From positions 1-64,000 of the forward strand of contig JBBRHV010000005.1 of NCBI GenBank assembly GCA_038222225.1: 64,000 nt of DNA. The letters run 5' to 3'. This document shows positions 16,031 through 23,379 of this stretch, one piece after another. Both the position numbers and the translations under genes were made by a program. Positions within the stretch are counted from its first letter, which is position 1, and each line of letters starts with the position of its first letter. The notes under the pieces are model-generated. The model ran no database searches. It worked only from the letters and a program-made list of their open reading frames with translations, and had not been told where the DNA came from. The DNA comes from JAKLFA01 sp038222225 (GTDB lineage: Bacteria; Omnitrophota; Gorgyraeia; Zapsychrales; JANLHA01).

Positions 16031-17764
16031 ATGGAATATAAAAATTATTTAGATACACTCAGGCATAGTTGCGCGCATGTTATGGCGCAGGCGGTGACAT
16101 CTCTTTGGCCTGACGTGAAGGTGGCGATTGGTCCGGCGATTGAAAACGGGTTTTATTATGATTTTGATAAAGCTGAACCGTTCACGGATCAGGATCTGAA
16201 AAAAATAGAGAAAGAGATGCAACGGATTGTTAACCGCAATCCGAAGCTGGTTCAGACGTTTATGCCTCGGCAAGAAGCGCTTACGTTCTTTGAAAAACAC
16301 AACGAAATTTATAAAATCGAACTCATTGCAGGGTTGGAGGATGAGCAGGTTTCTATTTTTACAACCGGTGAGGGCGATTTTGTTGATTTGTGCAAAGGAC
16401 CGCATGTGCAGAGCGCCGGTGAAATCAAGGCGTTTAAACTGCTTTCCGTAGCCGGGGCCTATTGGCGCGGAGATGAAAAAAGGCAGATGTTGCAGCGGAT
16501 TTACGGAACGTGTTTTGAGGCCAAAGAAGAGCTGGAGGCCTATCTGAATATGCTGAAAGAGGCGGAGAGACGCGACCATCGAAAGCTCGGAGCTCAGATG
16601 GAGCTGTTTCAGATTTATCATGAACAGGCTGGGGCTGGGTTGGTTTTTTATCATCCTCAAGGAGCGATGCTGCGTAAGATCATTGAAGATTATGTCCGCG
16701 AAAAGCATTTGAAAAGCGGCTATCAATTTGTGCAAACGCCCAACATTTTAAAGGGCAAGCTTTGGGAACAAAGCGGGCATGCGGAATATTATCGCGAGAA
16801 CATGTATTATTTTCATGTGGATGAAGAGGAATATGCGGTTAAGCCCATGAATTGCCCGGGGCACATGCTCATTTATAATTCAAAGCTTCATTCGTACCGG
16901 GAATTTCCGATCCGGTTTTTTGAATTGGGAACGGTTTACCGGCAGGAAAAGGCCGGCGTGCTGCATGGACTTTTAAGGGTGCGGGGCTTTACACAGGATG
17001 ATGCGCATATTTTTTGCCGCGGCGATCAGCTAAAAAGCGAGATCATCGGTGTTTTAGACTTCGTCTTTGATATGATGAAGGATTTTGGGTTTCAAAATAT
17101 GGATATTGAAGTCAGCACCAAACCGGAAAAATATATCGGCCGGGATGAGGATTGGCTTCATGCGACGGACGCGCTGGAAAGCTCGCTGAAGGAAAAGGCC
17201 ATCGCGTATAAGATCAATGCAGGCGACGGTGCGTTCTATGGACCGAAGATCGATATTAAGCTGAAAGATGCCATCGGACGTTCTTGGCAGTGCGCCACGA
17301 TTCAATGTGATTTTTCTTTGCCGGAGCGATTTGATTTGACATATATGGATGAAGACGGAACGGCGAAACGGCCGATTATGATCCACCGCGCGGTGCTGGG
17401 CAGCGTGGAGCGGTTTATCGGAACTCTGATCGAGCATTATGCCGGGAATTTTCCCGCGTGGCTGGCGCCGACGCAGGTCATTGTGATTCCGATCAAGGCA
17501 GAGCATGAGGCGTATGCGCAAAGTGTGATTGAGGATTTACAAAAACAGCAGGTTCGCGTTATAATGGATAGCCGAAATGAGAGTTTAAGCAAGCGGATCC
17601 GCGAAAGCACCATGAAAAAGGTTCCTTATGTTTTGGTGGTGGGAGACAAAGAGCAAACGGAAAAGATGATTTCAGTGCGCAAGCGCGGCAATGAAGATTT
17701 AGGGAGCAGGAGCGTTGCGATTTTTTCACAGCTTATTTTAAAAGAGATACAACACAAGATATAA
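16031..17764 (+). CDS. thrS: Threonyl-tRNA synthetase lacking the TGS domain
   Basis: A 577-residue class II synthetase that charges tRNA-Thr. It begins at the N2 editing domain (LRHSCAHVMAQAV; CKGPHV). The catalytic core follows, with zinc ligands in MNCPGHM, FTQDDAHIFC and MIHRAVLGS, and then the C-terminal anticodon-binding domain (WLAPTQVIVIPI; VPYVLVVGDKE). Most bacterial ThrRS are about 640 residues and start with a 60-residue TGS domain. Here tRNA-Val ends only 52 bp upstream, leaving no room for it. The ribosome binding site is weak. Confidence 0.95.
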   Translation: MEYKNYLDTLRHSCAHVMAQAVTSLWPDVKVAIGPAIENGFYYDFDKAEPFTDQDLKKIEKEMQRIVNRNPKLVQTFMPRQEALTFFEKHNEIYKIELIAGLEDEQVSIFTTGEGDFVDLCKGPHVQSAGEIKAFKLLSVAGAYWRGDEKRQMLQRIYGTCFEAKEELEAYLNMLKEAERRDHRKLGAQMELFQIYHEQAGAGLVFYHPQGAMLRKIIEDYVREKHLKSGYQFVQTPNILKGKLWEQSGHAEYYRENMYYFHVDEEEYAVKPMNCPGHMLIYNSKLHSYREFPIRFFELGTVYRQEKAGVLHGLLRVRGFTQDDAHIFCRGDQLKSEIIGVLDFVFDMMKDFGFQNMDIEVSTKPEKYIGRDEDWLHATDALESSLKEKAIAYKINAGDGAFYGPKIDIKLKDAIGRSWQCATIQCDFSLPERFDLTYMDEDGTAKRPIMIHRAVLGSVERFIGTLIEHYAGNFPAWLAPTQVIVIPIKAEHEAYAQSVIEDLQKQQVRVIMDSRNESLSKRIRESTMKKVPYVLVVGDKEQTEKMISVRKRGNEDLGSRSVAIFSQLILKEIQHKI

Positions 17765-17794
17765 TGAATTGAACCATAAAGAGGAGGTGCTGTC

Positions 17795-18313
17795 ATTCAA
17801 AAGTTCGTCCGAGTTAATGAGCGCATAAGAGCGCCAGAGCTTCGAGTTATTGGTCCGAATTCAGAGCAGTTGGGCGTTGTGGTTTTAAAGAGAGCCTTGG
17901 AGCTGGCCCTAGAACAAGAGCTTGACCTGGTTGAAGTAGCCCCAACGGCAAAACCCCCGGTTTGCCGAATCATGGATTACAGTAAATATAAATATGACCA
18001 GGAAAAGAAAGAGCGCCGAGTTAAAAAGAATCAAAAAGTTTCACATCTGAAACAGATTCGGATCAAGCCGCACATTGACGACCACGATTATCAGGTCAAA
18101 CTGAAACAGGTTTTGAGTTTTTTGAACAAACATGATAAGGTCAAAGTGAACTTGTTTTTCCGTGGCCGTGAAATGGCGTTTAGGGATCAAGGAGAAGCGC
18201 TGATCAAGCGCTTCATTCAGGATACGGCAGAAGTAGGCGTGCCGGAAAAAAATCCTATGATGGAAGGTCGGATGCTTTCTGTTGTTTTAGCACCGAAAGC
18301 AGACAAACAGTAA
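17795..18313 (+). CDS. infC: Translation initiation factor IF-3 (AUU start)
   Basis: A 172-residue IF-3, which binds the 30S subunit and enforces start-codon fidelity. The true start is the rare codon ATT at 17795, giving IQKFVRVNERIRAPELRVIG, the conserved IF-3 N-terminus. A strong GAGGAGG ribosome binding site at 17781-17787 lies at the right distance. A start at the GTG at 17870 would cut off the N-domain. AUU is the classical autoregulatory start of infC. Other motifs are PPVCRIMDYSKYKY and FRGREMAF. rpmI and rplT follow. Confidence 0.96.
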   Translation: MQKFVRVNERIRAPELRVIGPNSEQLGVVVLKRALELALEQELDLVEVAPTAKPPVCRIMDYSKYKYDQEKKERRVKKNQKVSHLKQIRIKPHIDDHDYQVKLKQVLSFLNKHDKVKVNLFFRGREMAFRDQGEALIKRFIQDTAEVGVPEKNPMMEGRMLSVVLAPKADKQ

Positions 18314-18408
18314 ACCGAGGTTTAGCACAGTCGGTATAGAATTCTGCAGCAATTCGTTATTTCAACAGCGCGCAGAGAATGTAAATGTAGGAGAAAGGAA
18401 AAAGGGAA

Positions 18409-18612
18409 ATGCCTAAATTAAAGACAAATCGATCGGCTGCCAAGCGGTTTAAGATCACCAAAACCGGCAAGATCAAGAAACGCAGCGCCAATCGCGGACA
18501 TATTTTGGGAAAGATGTCCCGAAAACGTAAACGAAATTTACGTCAAAGCAGTTATTTGGACAAGGTGGAAGAAAAGAGAATAAGGAGGTTGTTGCCATAT
18601 GGTACGAATTAA
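18409..18612 (+). CDS. rpmI: 50S ribosomal protein L35
   Basis: A 67-residue basic protein matching L35: MPKLKTNRSAAKRFKITKTGKIKK, then ANRGHIL and KMSRKRKRNLRQ. A GGAGAAAGGAAAAAGGG purine tract precedes the ATG. It stands in the standard infC-rpmI-rplT order and its 3' end overlaps rplT by 14 bp, implying translational coupling. Confidence 0.96.
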   Translation: MPKLKTNRSAAKRFKITKTGKIKKRSANRGHILGKMSRKRKRNLRQSSYLDKVEEKRIRRLLPYGTN

Positions 18613-18985
18613 AGCATCCGTTGCCAGCCGTGCGCGCAAAAAACGCACTATGAAACAGGCTAGAGGGCAATTTGGGCATAGAAGCAAAAGGTTTAGTCAG
18701 GCGATCCGTTCCCTTATTAAGGGTATGGCGTATGCCTATCGGGACCGAAAGGTGAAAAAACGTGAATATAAGGCACTTTGGATTGTCCGTATTAATGCCG
18801 CATGTCGCGCAGCCGGGATAACTTACAGCCGTTTTATGAATGGTTTAACTCGGGCAGGCGTCACTATTAACCGAAAAATGCTGGCCGAAGTGGCAGCCAC
18901 AGATGAGCAGGGGTTCAACGCTTTACTTGAACTGTCGAAATCATCCCAAGGCGTGGGTGCTGCTCCTCAAACAGCAACAGCATAA
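18599..18985 (+). CDS. rplT: 50S ribosomal protein L20
   Basis: A 128-residue L20, an early assembly protein that binds 23S rRNA. The signature is VRIKASVASRARKKRTMKQARGQFGHRSKRF at the N-terminus, with VKKREYKALWIVRINAACRAAGITYSRFMNGL in the globular part. An AAGGAGG ribosome binding site lies inside the end of rpmI. The last 10 residues are a short extra tail. A strong terminator follows 25 bp after the stop. Confidence 0.96.
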   Translation: MVRIKASVASRARKKRTMKQARGQFGHRSKRFSQAIRSLIKGMAYAYRDRKVKKREYKALWIVRINAACRAAGITYSRFMNGLTRAGVTINRKMLAEVAATDEQGFNALLELSKSSQGVGAAPQTATA

Positions 18986-19007
18986 TATGTACGGATATCG
19001 GAAAGAT

Positions 19008-19046
19008 ATGCGGCCCTATTCATTTTGAGTAGGGCCGTATTTTTTT
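19008..19046 (+). terminator. Rho-independent terminator after rplT
   Basis: The stem CGGCCCTA (19011-19018) pairs with TAGGGCCG (19030-19037) around an 11-nt loop, followed by a run of seven T residues. It closes the infC-rpmI-rplT operon. Confidence 0.9.
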
Positions 19047-19054
19047 AAAAGGAT

Positions 19055-19279
19055 ATGGATAGCGCCTCACTAAAAATTTTAACTGATTTATTCGTTCCAG
19101 TTTTGATGTGTTATGCGGCGGTTTTTTTAGGCTTTTTATATATACGTCATAAACTGGCGAAGGGACGATCGAAGAAAACAAAATCTGCGTTAGCCAAGAT
19201 CGTTTTATGGATTTCGATCGGCGCGATTGTCGCATTTTTTATCGGCGTGTCTCAGCTGGCAGGAACCATTACGTTCTAA
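19055..19279 (+). CDS. Small two-helix membrane protein, unknown
   Basis: A 74-residue protein that I do not recognise. It has two hydrophobic helices (about residues 11-30, LFVPVLMCYAAVFLGFLYI, and 48-68, IVLWISIGAIVAFFIGVSQL) joined by a basic loop (RHKLAKGRSKKTKS), so it is probably an inner-membrane hairpin protein with the loop in the cytoplasm. AAAAGGAT precedes the ATG. It lies 26 bp upstream of trkA and may be co-transcribed with the potassium-uptake genes, but no function can be assigned. Confidence 0.6.
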   Translation: MDSASLKILTDLFVPVLMCYAAVFLGFLYIRHKLAKGRSKKTKSALAKIVLWISIGAIVAFFIGVSQLAGTITF

Positions 19280-19305
19280 CAGTTCCGGCATAAAGGGAGA
19301 GTCCT

Positions 19306-20661
19306 ATGAGAATTATTATTGTTGGAGCCGGAGTCATCGGCTCAAATCTTGCGAAAGAACTTTCACGTGATCACGAAGTTTATTTGATTGAAGAAGACAA
19401 AGCCGCTGCGGCTAAAGTCGAAGAAAAATTGGACGTGAAAGTTGTCGTCGGCAACGGATCGGATCCATCGGTTTTGACCAAGGTTCCGGTTCATAACGCG
19501 GACCTGGTGATTGCGGTCACAACCTCGGATGAGACCAATGTGGTTGTCTGTTCTTTGGCCGGAGCGTACGGCGCCAAGCACAAGGTCGCGCGCGTGCGAA
19601 ACGCATCGCTGGCGAGGGCGCTGGAGCGATATCGCGGAAAAAATTTTGATATTGATGAGATCATTAATCCGGAAGAGTTGGCGGCAAAAACGATTTTGCA
19701 AAGCCTGAAAACACCGGGCGCCCGTGAGGTGGCGGATTTTGCAAGTGGTAGAATTCTGTTCCGGGTTTTTAATATTTTAGCCGGGTCTCCTTTGGACGGG
19801 ATGAAACTGTCTTCTCTGCAGGAGGAGGAATTTCCCTGGCCGTTTTTGATCGTGGCTGTGATGCGAAACCGCGAGGTTTTTTTTCCGAAAGGAGATGCCG
19901 TTCTGCAGGCGGAGGACCGCATCTATGTTCTTCTGCCGAAGCAGTCGGCCGGCGAGTTTTTGACCTTTGTGGATTCAGATGTCCGAAAATGCAAAAAAGT
20001 TGTGATTTATGGGGCCGGACAGATCGGTCAGAGGCTGGCAACACTTTTGTCCCCGGAAATGGAGGATGTTTGGGTTTTGGATGAGCGTCCGGACAAGGCG
20101 GAGGATGCTGCGGCGAAACTGGAAAAGGTGCGCGTGATCCAGGGCTCGGCCTGTGAAAGCGATATTTTAAAGGAGTGTGGGATCGAAACGGCGGATGCTT
20201 TCATTGCCGTGACCGAGGCGGATCATTTGAATCTGGTCAGCGCGGTTCTTGCGAAAAAAATGGGCGCCAGAACAACGCTCATTACGACCGCCGCTTCGGA
20301 TTTTATGTCGATCGTTGGTTTGATGAATATTGATGTTGTGACTAATCCGCGGTTTTTGGCGGTTGACCAGATCCTGCGGTTTGTCCGCGGAGCAGGGATC
20401 AGCGCGGTGAGCTCGTTTGCGGAATGCGACGCGGAGGCCATTGAGTTAATTTCTGAAGAAGGGTCTCCGATCACGCAGGCGCCCTTAAAGAAGCTTTCCT
20501 TTCCGAAGGACTCGTTGGTCGGGGCAGTCTGCCGAGGAGAGGAAGTCGTATTAGCGAACGGCGACCTGCAGATCCAGGCCGGAGAAAAGGTGATTGTTTT
20601 TTGCCGGGAGGCAGCGATCAAGAAAATGAAAGCGCTTTTTACGAAGAAACACATCTTTTAG
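19306..20661 (+). CDS. trkA: Trk potassium uptake regulatory subunit TrkA
   Basis: A 451-residue cytoplasmic NAD(H)-binding gating subunit of the Trk potassium system. It has two RCK halves, each with a Rossmann domain: IIVGAGVIGSNLAKELS at the N-terminus and VVIYGAGQIGQRLATLL near residue 230. Each half carries a TrkA-C domain, the second ending in GEKVIVFCREAAIKKM. This matches the E. coli-type two-domain TrkA (458 residues). GGGAGAG lies before the ATG. The channel gene trkH follows 15 bp downstream. Confidence 0.95.
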   Translation: MRIIIVGAGVIGSNLAKELSRDHEVYLIEEDKAAAAKVEEKLDVKVVVGNGSDPSVLTKVPVHNADLVIAVTTSDETNVVVCSLAGAYGAKHKVARVRNASLARALERYRGKNFDIDEIINPEELAAKTILQSLKTPGAREVADFASGRILFRVFNILAGSPLDGMKLSSLQEEEFPWPFLIVAVMRNREVFFPKGDAVLQAEDRIYVLLPKQSAGEFLTFVDSDVRKCKKVVIYGAGQIGQRLATLLSPEMEDVWVLDERPDKAEDAAAKLEKVRVIQGSACESDILKECGIETADAFIAVTEADHLNLVSAVLAKKMGARTTLITTAASDFMSIVGLMNIDVVTNPRFLAVDQILRFVRGAGISAVSSFAECDAEAIELISEEGSPITQAPLKKLSFPKDSLVGAVCRGEEVVLANGDLQIQAGEKVIVFCREAAIKKMKALFTKKHIF

Positions 20662-20676
20662 AAAGAGACGCAGCGA

Positions 20677-22131
20677 ATGCATAAAAAACTTATTTTTTAT
20701 ATTGTTTCTCGCATTTTTCTGATTGTCAGCTTTTTTTTGTTTTTGCCGTTAGGGTGGGCAGCGCACGATAATCGGTTTAGTGTCGAAACCAATGCGTTTG
20801 TTGTTGTTATTTTAGTCGGATTTTTACTGGTCGCAATCGGACGAAGTCTGTTCTTTGTGAAGAAAATCGATTTCCAGGTCATGAATACCAAAGACGCTTT
20901 AGGCGCTGTCGGCCTTATTTGGATCTGTTTGTCGCTATGGGGGGCGTTGCCGCTTTGGTTAAGCAACGTAGTCCCTTGCTTTACAGATGCTGTGTTTGAA
21001 ATCGTCAGTGGGTTTACGACCACAGGGGCCTCGATTTTTACCGATGTTGAGATCCTTCCTCGTGGGATTTTATTTTGGAGAAGCCTGACGCATTGGCTGG
21101 GAGGGGTCGGGGTTGTGGTTTTATACGTAGCCCTTTTGCCGGCGTTCGGCGGAAGCGCCTATCAGCTTTATAAAGCTGAGACCTCGGGGGTGTCCAAAGA
21201 TCGGGTGGTTCCGCGCCTTAAGGAAAACGCGAAGATTCTTTGGGTCGTTTTTTGTTTTCTTTCCCTGGCGTGCTTTTTGTTTTTATTTTTTGGTGGAATG
21301 CCGGTTTTTGATGCCCTTTGCCACACCTTCGGCGCTATTGCCACCGGCGGGTTTTCGACAAAAAACGCCAGTATCGGAGCTTATGGGCCCTATGTTCAAT
21401 GGGTGATCACGGTTTTTATGTTTTTAGGGGGCGTCAATTTTTTGCTGTATTACCGTCTTTTTTTAGGGAACCCGCTTTCGTTATTGAAGGATGAAGAGTT
21501 CCGTGCTTTTGGCAGCGGGGTTGCCTTTTTTTCCGTCGTATTTGCGCTGGTGCTATGGAAGTCCCAGCTCAGCAGCGCGCCTTTCAGGGATGCTTCTTTT
21601 CAGGTTGTTTCGATCTTGACAGCGACGGGTTTTGCCACAAAGGATTTTGATCTTTGGCCGGATCTTTTAAGGGGATTGCTGCTGTTTTTTATGTTTGTCG
21701 GAGCGTGTGCCGGGTCTACTAGCGGGGGGTTTAAAATCGTGAGGCTGCTTTTGACCTCGAAGGTCGGGATTCATTCCATAACAAAATCGATCTTCCCAAA
21801 TGCGGTTGTTCCGATCCGCTATAACGGAACAGCCGTCTCAGAAAAAATGGTCTTAAGCGTTTTAACGTATTTCAGTTTATATATGTTTTTGATCTTTTCG
21901 GGAACTTTTTTTCTGCTGATGTTTGATTCGACCGATATGCTTACGGCTGTCTCTGCGGTGGTTTCGGCGATCAGCAGCGTTGGACCGGGGTTGGCGCACG
22001 TTGGGCCCATGCAGAATTTTGCCTGGTTATCTATTCCGAGCAAATGGGTTTTGATTTTTTTGATGCTGGCCGGGCGCCTGGAGCTGTATGCGATTTTGAT
22101 TTTATTCATTCCGGCCACCTGGAGGAAATAA
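20677..22131 (+). CDS. trkH: Trk potassium channel subunit TrkH
   Basis: A 484-residue inner-membrane protein with about 10-12 membrane helices and four selectivity-filter-like loops: FTTTGASIFTD, GAIATGGFSTKN, LTATGFATKDF and SSVGPGLAHVG. These repeats are the hallmark of TrkH/KtrB potassium transporters. It pairs with TrkA encoded directly upstream. Length and motif order are normal. Confidence 0.95.
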   Translation: MHKKLIFYIVSRIFLIVSFFLFLPLGWAAHDNRFSVETNAFVVVILVGFLLVAIGRSLFFVKKIDFQVMNTKDALGAVGLIWICLSLWGALPLWLSNVVPCFTDAVFEIVSGFTTTGASIFTDVEILPRGILFWRSLTHWLGGVGVVVLYVALLPAFGGSAYQLYKAETSGVSKDRVVPRLKENAKILWVVFCFLSLACFLFLFFGGMPVFDALCHTFGAIATGGFSTKNASIGAYGPYVQWVITVFMFLGGVNFLLYYRLFLGNPLSLLKDEEFRAFGSGVAFFSVVFALVLWKSQLSSAPFRDASFQVVSILTATGFATKDFDLWPDLLRGLLLFFMFVGACAGSTSGGFKIVRLLLTSKVGIHSITKSIFPNAVVPIRYNGTAVSEKMVLSVLTYFSLYMFLIFSGTFFLLMFDSTDMLTAVSAVVSAISSVGPGLAHVGPMQNFAWLSIPSKWVLIFLMLAGRLELYAILILFIPATWRK

Positions 22132-22166
22132 TCAGCGGGTCGGAGCTGGCATCACAGTTGGTTTAA

Positions 22167-22175
22167 TGTTATAAT
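22167..22175 (+). promoter_or_regulatory. Extended -10 promoter for pheS
   Basis: TG-N-TATAAT at 22167-22175, a perfect -10 with the extended TG element. It lies about 36 bp upstream of the pheS ATG in a 79-bp gap after trkH. No good -35 is seen. No T-box leader is present. Confidence 0.5.
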
Positions 22176-22210
22176 GCAGCAGCATTTTTATTTTACGATA
22201 AGGACAGGCG

Positions 22211-23248
22211 ATGTCTTGGAATTTTGAACAGATCCGACAGGATGCACGGCAGGAACTCGAAGCGCTCAACGACGTGCGCGTCCTAGAAGAGTTTCGTATT
22301 AAATATTTGGGCAAGAAAGGCCTGGTGCAAGAGATTTATGCGTCTTTGGCGCAGGCGTCTGCCGAAGAGAAGCCCTTGCTCGGGAAGAACGCTAATATTT
22401 TAAAAAATGATCTGTCTCAGATGTTTGATCTGCGCAAGAACGTCATTGAAGATTTTGGCAGACAGCAGAGACGCAAGGTCATAGACGTGACCCTTCCGGG
22501 GATTGCGCAGCCCGTCGGTGTCAGGCACGTGTTAAACCAGACCATGGATCAGATCTGCGAGATCTTCGAAGGATTCGGGTTTGTGATCGAAGAAGGTCCG
22601 GAGGTGGAAACCGAGTTTCATAATTTTGACGCGTTGAACATTCCTAAAGATCATCCGTCACGCGACGGGTTTGATACATTTTATGTGGATGAAAGAGATC
22701 CTGAGGAGCAAGGCGTTTATCAGCTCTTGCGCAGCCAGACATCCCCTGTTCAAATCCGGGTTATGAAGACGCATACGCCGCCGTTGGCGGTGGTGGTTCC
22801 GGGGCGGGTGTATCGTCCGGATGCCGTGGATGCCAGTCATTCGTTCATGTTTCATCAGATTGAGGGATTGCTGGTGGATCAGACGGTGCGTTTTTCCGAT
22901 CTGAAAGGGCTGATTGAAGCGTTTTTGAAACGGCTGTTCGGCAGGGATATTCATATGCGGTTCCGTCCGCATTTTTTTCCGTTTACCGAGCCGTCGGCAG
23001 AGGTGGACATTTCTTGCTATCTCTGCAAGGGCAAGGGATGCTCGGCTTGCAAACGGACCGGATGGATCGAAGTGATGGGCTGCGGGATGGTTCATCCAAA
23101 GGTGTTTGAGGCTGCCGGGTATCCGAAAGGCAAATATACCGGGCTGGCGTTTGGCCTGGGGGTTGAGCGGCTAACAATGCTGAAGTACGGCATTCATGAT
23201 ATTCGTTTATTTTTTGAAAACGACATGCGGTTTTTAAAACAGTTTTGA
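22211..23248 (+). CDS. pheS: Phenylalanyl-tRNA synthetase alpha subunit
   Basis: A 345-residue catalytic alpha subunit of the (alpha-beta)2 enzyme that charges tRNA-Phe. An N-terminal coiled coil is followed by the class II core: HVLNQTMDQICEIFEGFGF, FDALNIPKDHPSRDGFDTFYV, RVYRPDAVDASHSFMFHQIEG and the motif 3 region GLAFGLGVERLTMLKYGI. A cysteine cluster CYLCKGKGCSACKRTG, characteristic of many PheS proteins, lies near residue 270. AAGGA precedes the ATG. pheT follows after a 131-bp gap that is filled by an inverted-repeat element. Confidence 0.96.
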   Translation: MSWNFEQIRQDARQELEALNDVRVLEEFRIKYLGKKGLVQEIYASLAQASAEEKPLLGKNANILKNDLSQMFDLRKNVIEDFGRQQRRKVIDVTLPGIAQPVGVRHVLNQTMDQICEIFEGFGFVIEEGPEVETEFHNFDALNIPKDHPSRDGFDTFYVDERDPEEQGVYQLLRSQTSPVQIRVMKTHTPPLAVVVPGRVYRPDAVDASHSFMFHQIEGLLVDQTVRFSDLKGLIEAFLKRLFGRDIHMRFRPHFFPFTEPSAEVDISCYLCKGKGCSACKRTGWIEVMGCGMVHPKVFEAAGYPKGKYTGLAFGLGVERLTMLKYGIHDIRLFFENDMRFLKQF

Positions 23249-23252
23249 AAAG

Positions 23253-23362
23253 CAATTAACAGTGAACAGATAACAATTAAAAATTATTGTGCGCGCTCTG
23301 GCGCGCTTTAGCTGCGAAGCAGTTCCTCAATTGTTCATTTTTAGCTGTTAGTTGTTAATTGA
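23253..23362. repeat. MITE-like inverted-repeat element between pheS and pheT
   Basis: The left arm starts CAATTAACA at 23253 and the right arm ends TGTTAATTG at 23362. Over about 33 bp the two arms are complementary at most positions. Two smaller hairpins lie inside: GCGCGC-TCTG-GCGCGC and GCTGC-GAA-GCAG. The whole 110-bp unit can fold into one long branched hairpin. It carries no gene and separates two genes that are normally adjacent. Confidence 0.6.
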
Positions 23363-23379
23363 ATTTAAGGATTTTTGAG

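Noticed and set aside
22132..22210. T-box leader or attenuator upstream of pheS
   Set aside because: The gap is only 79 bp, and no T-box core sequence or leader peptide with phenylalanine codons is seen.
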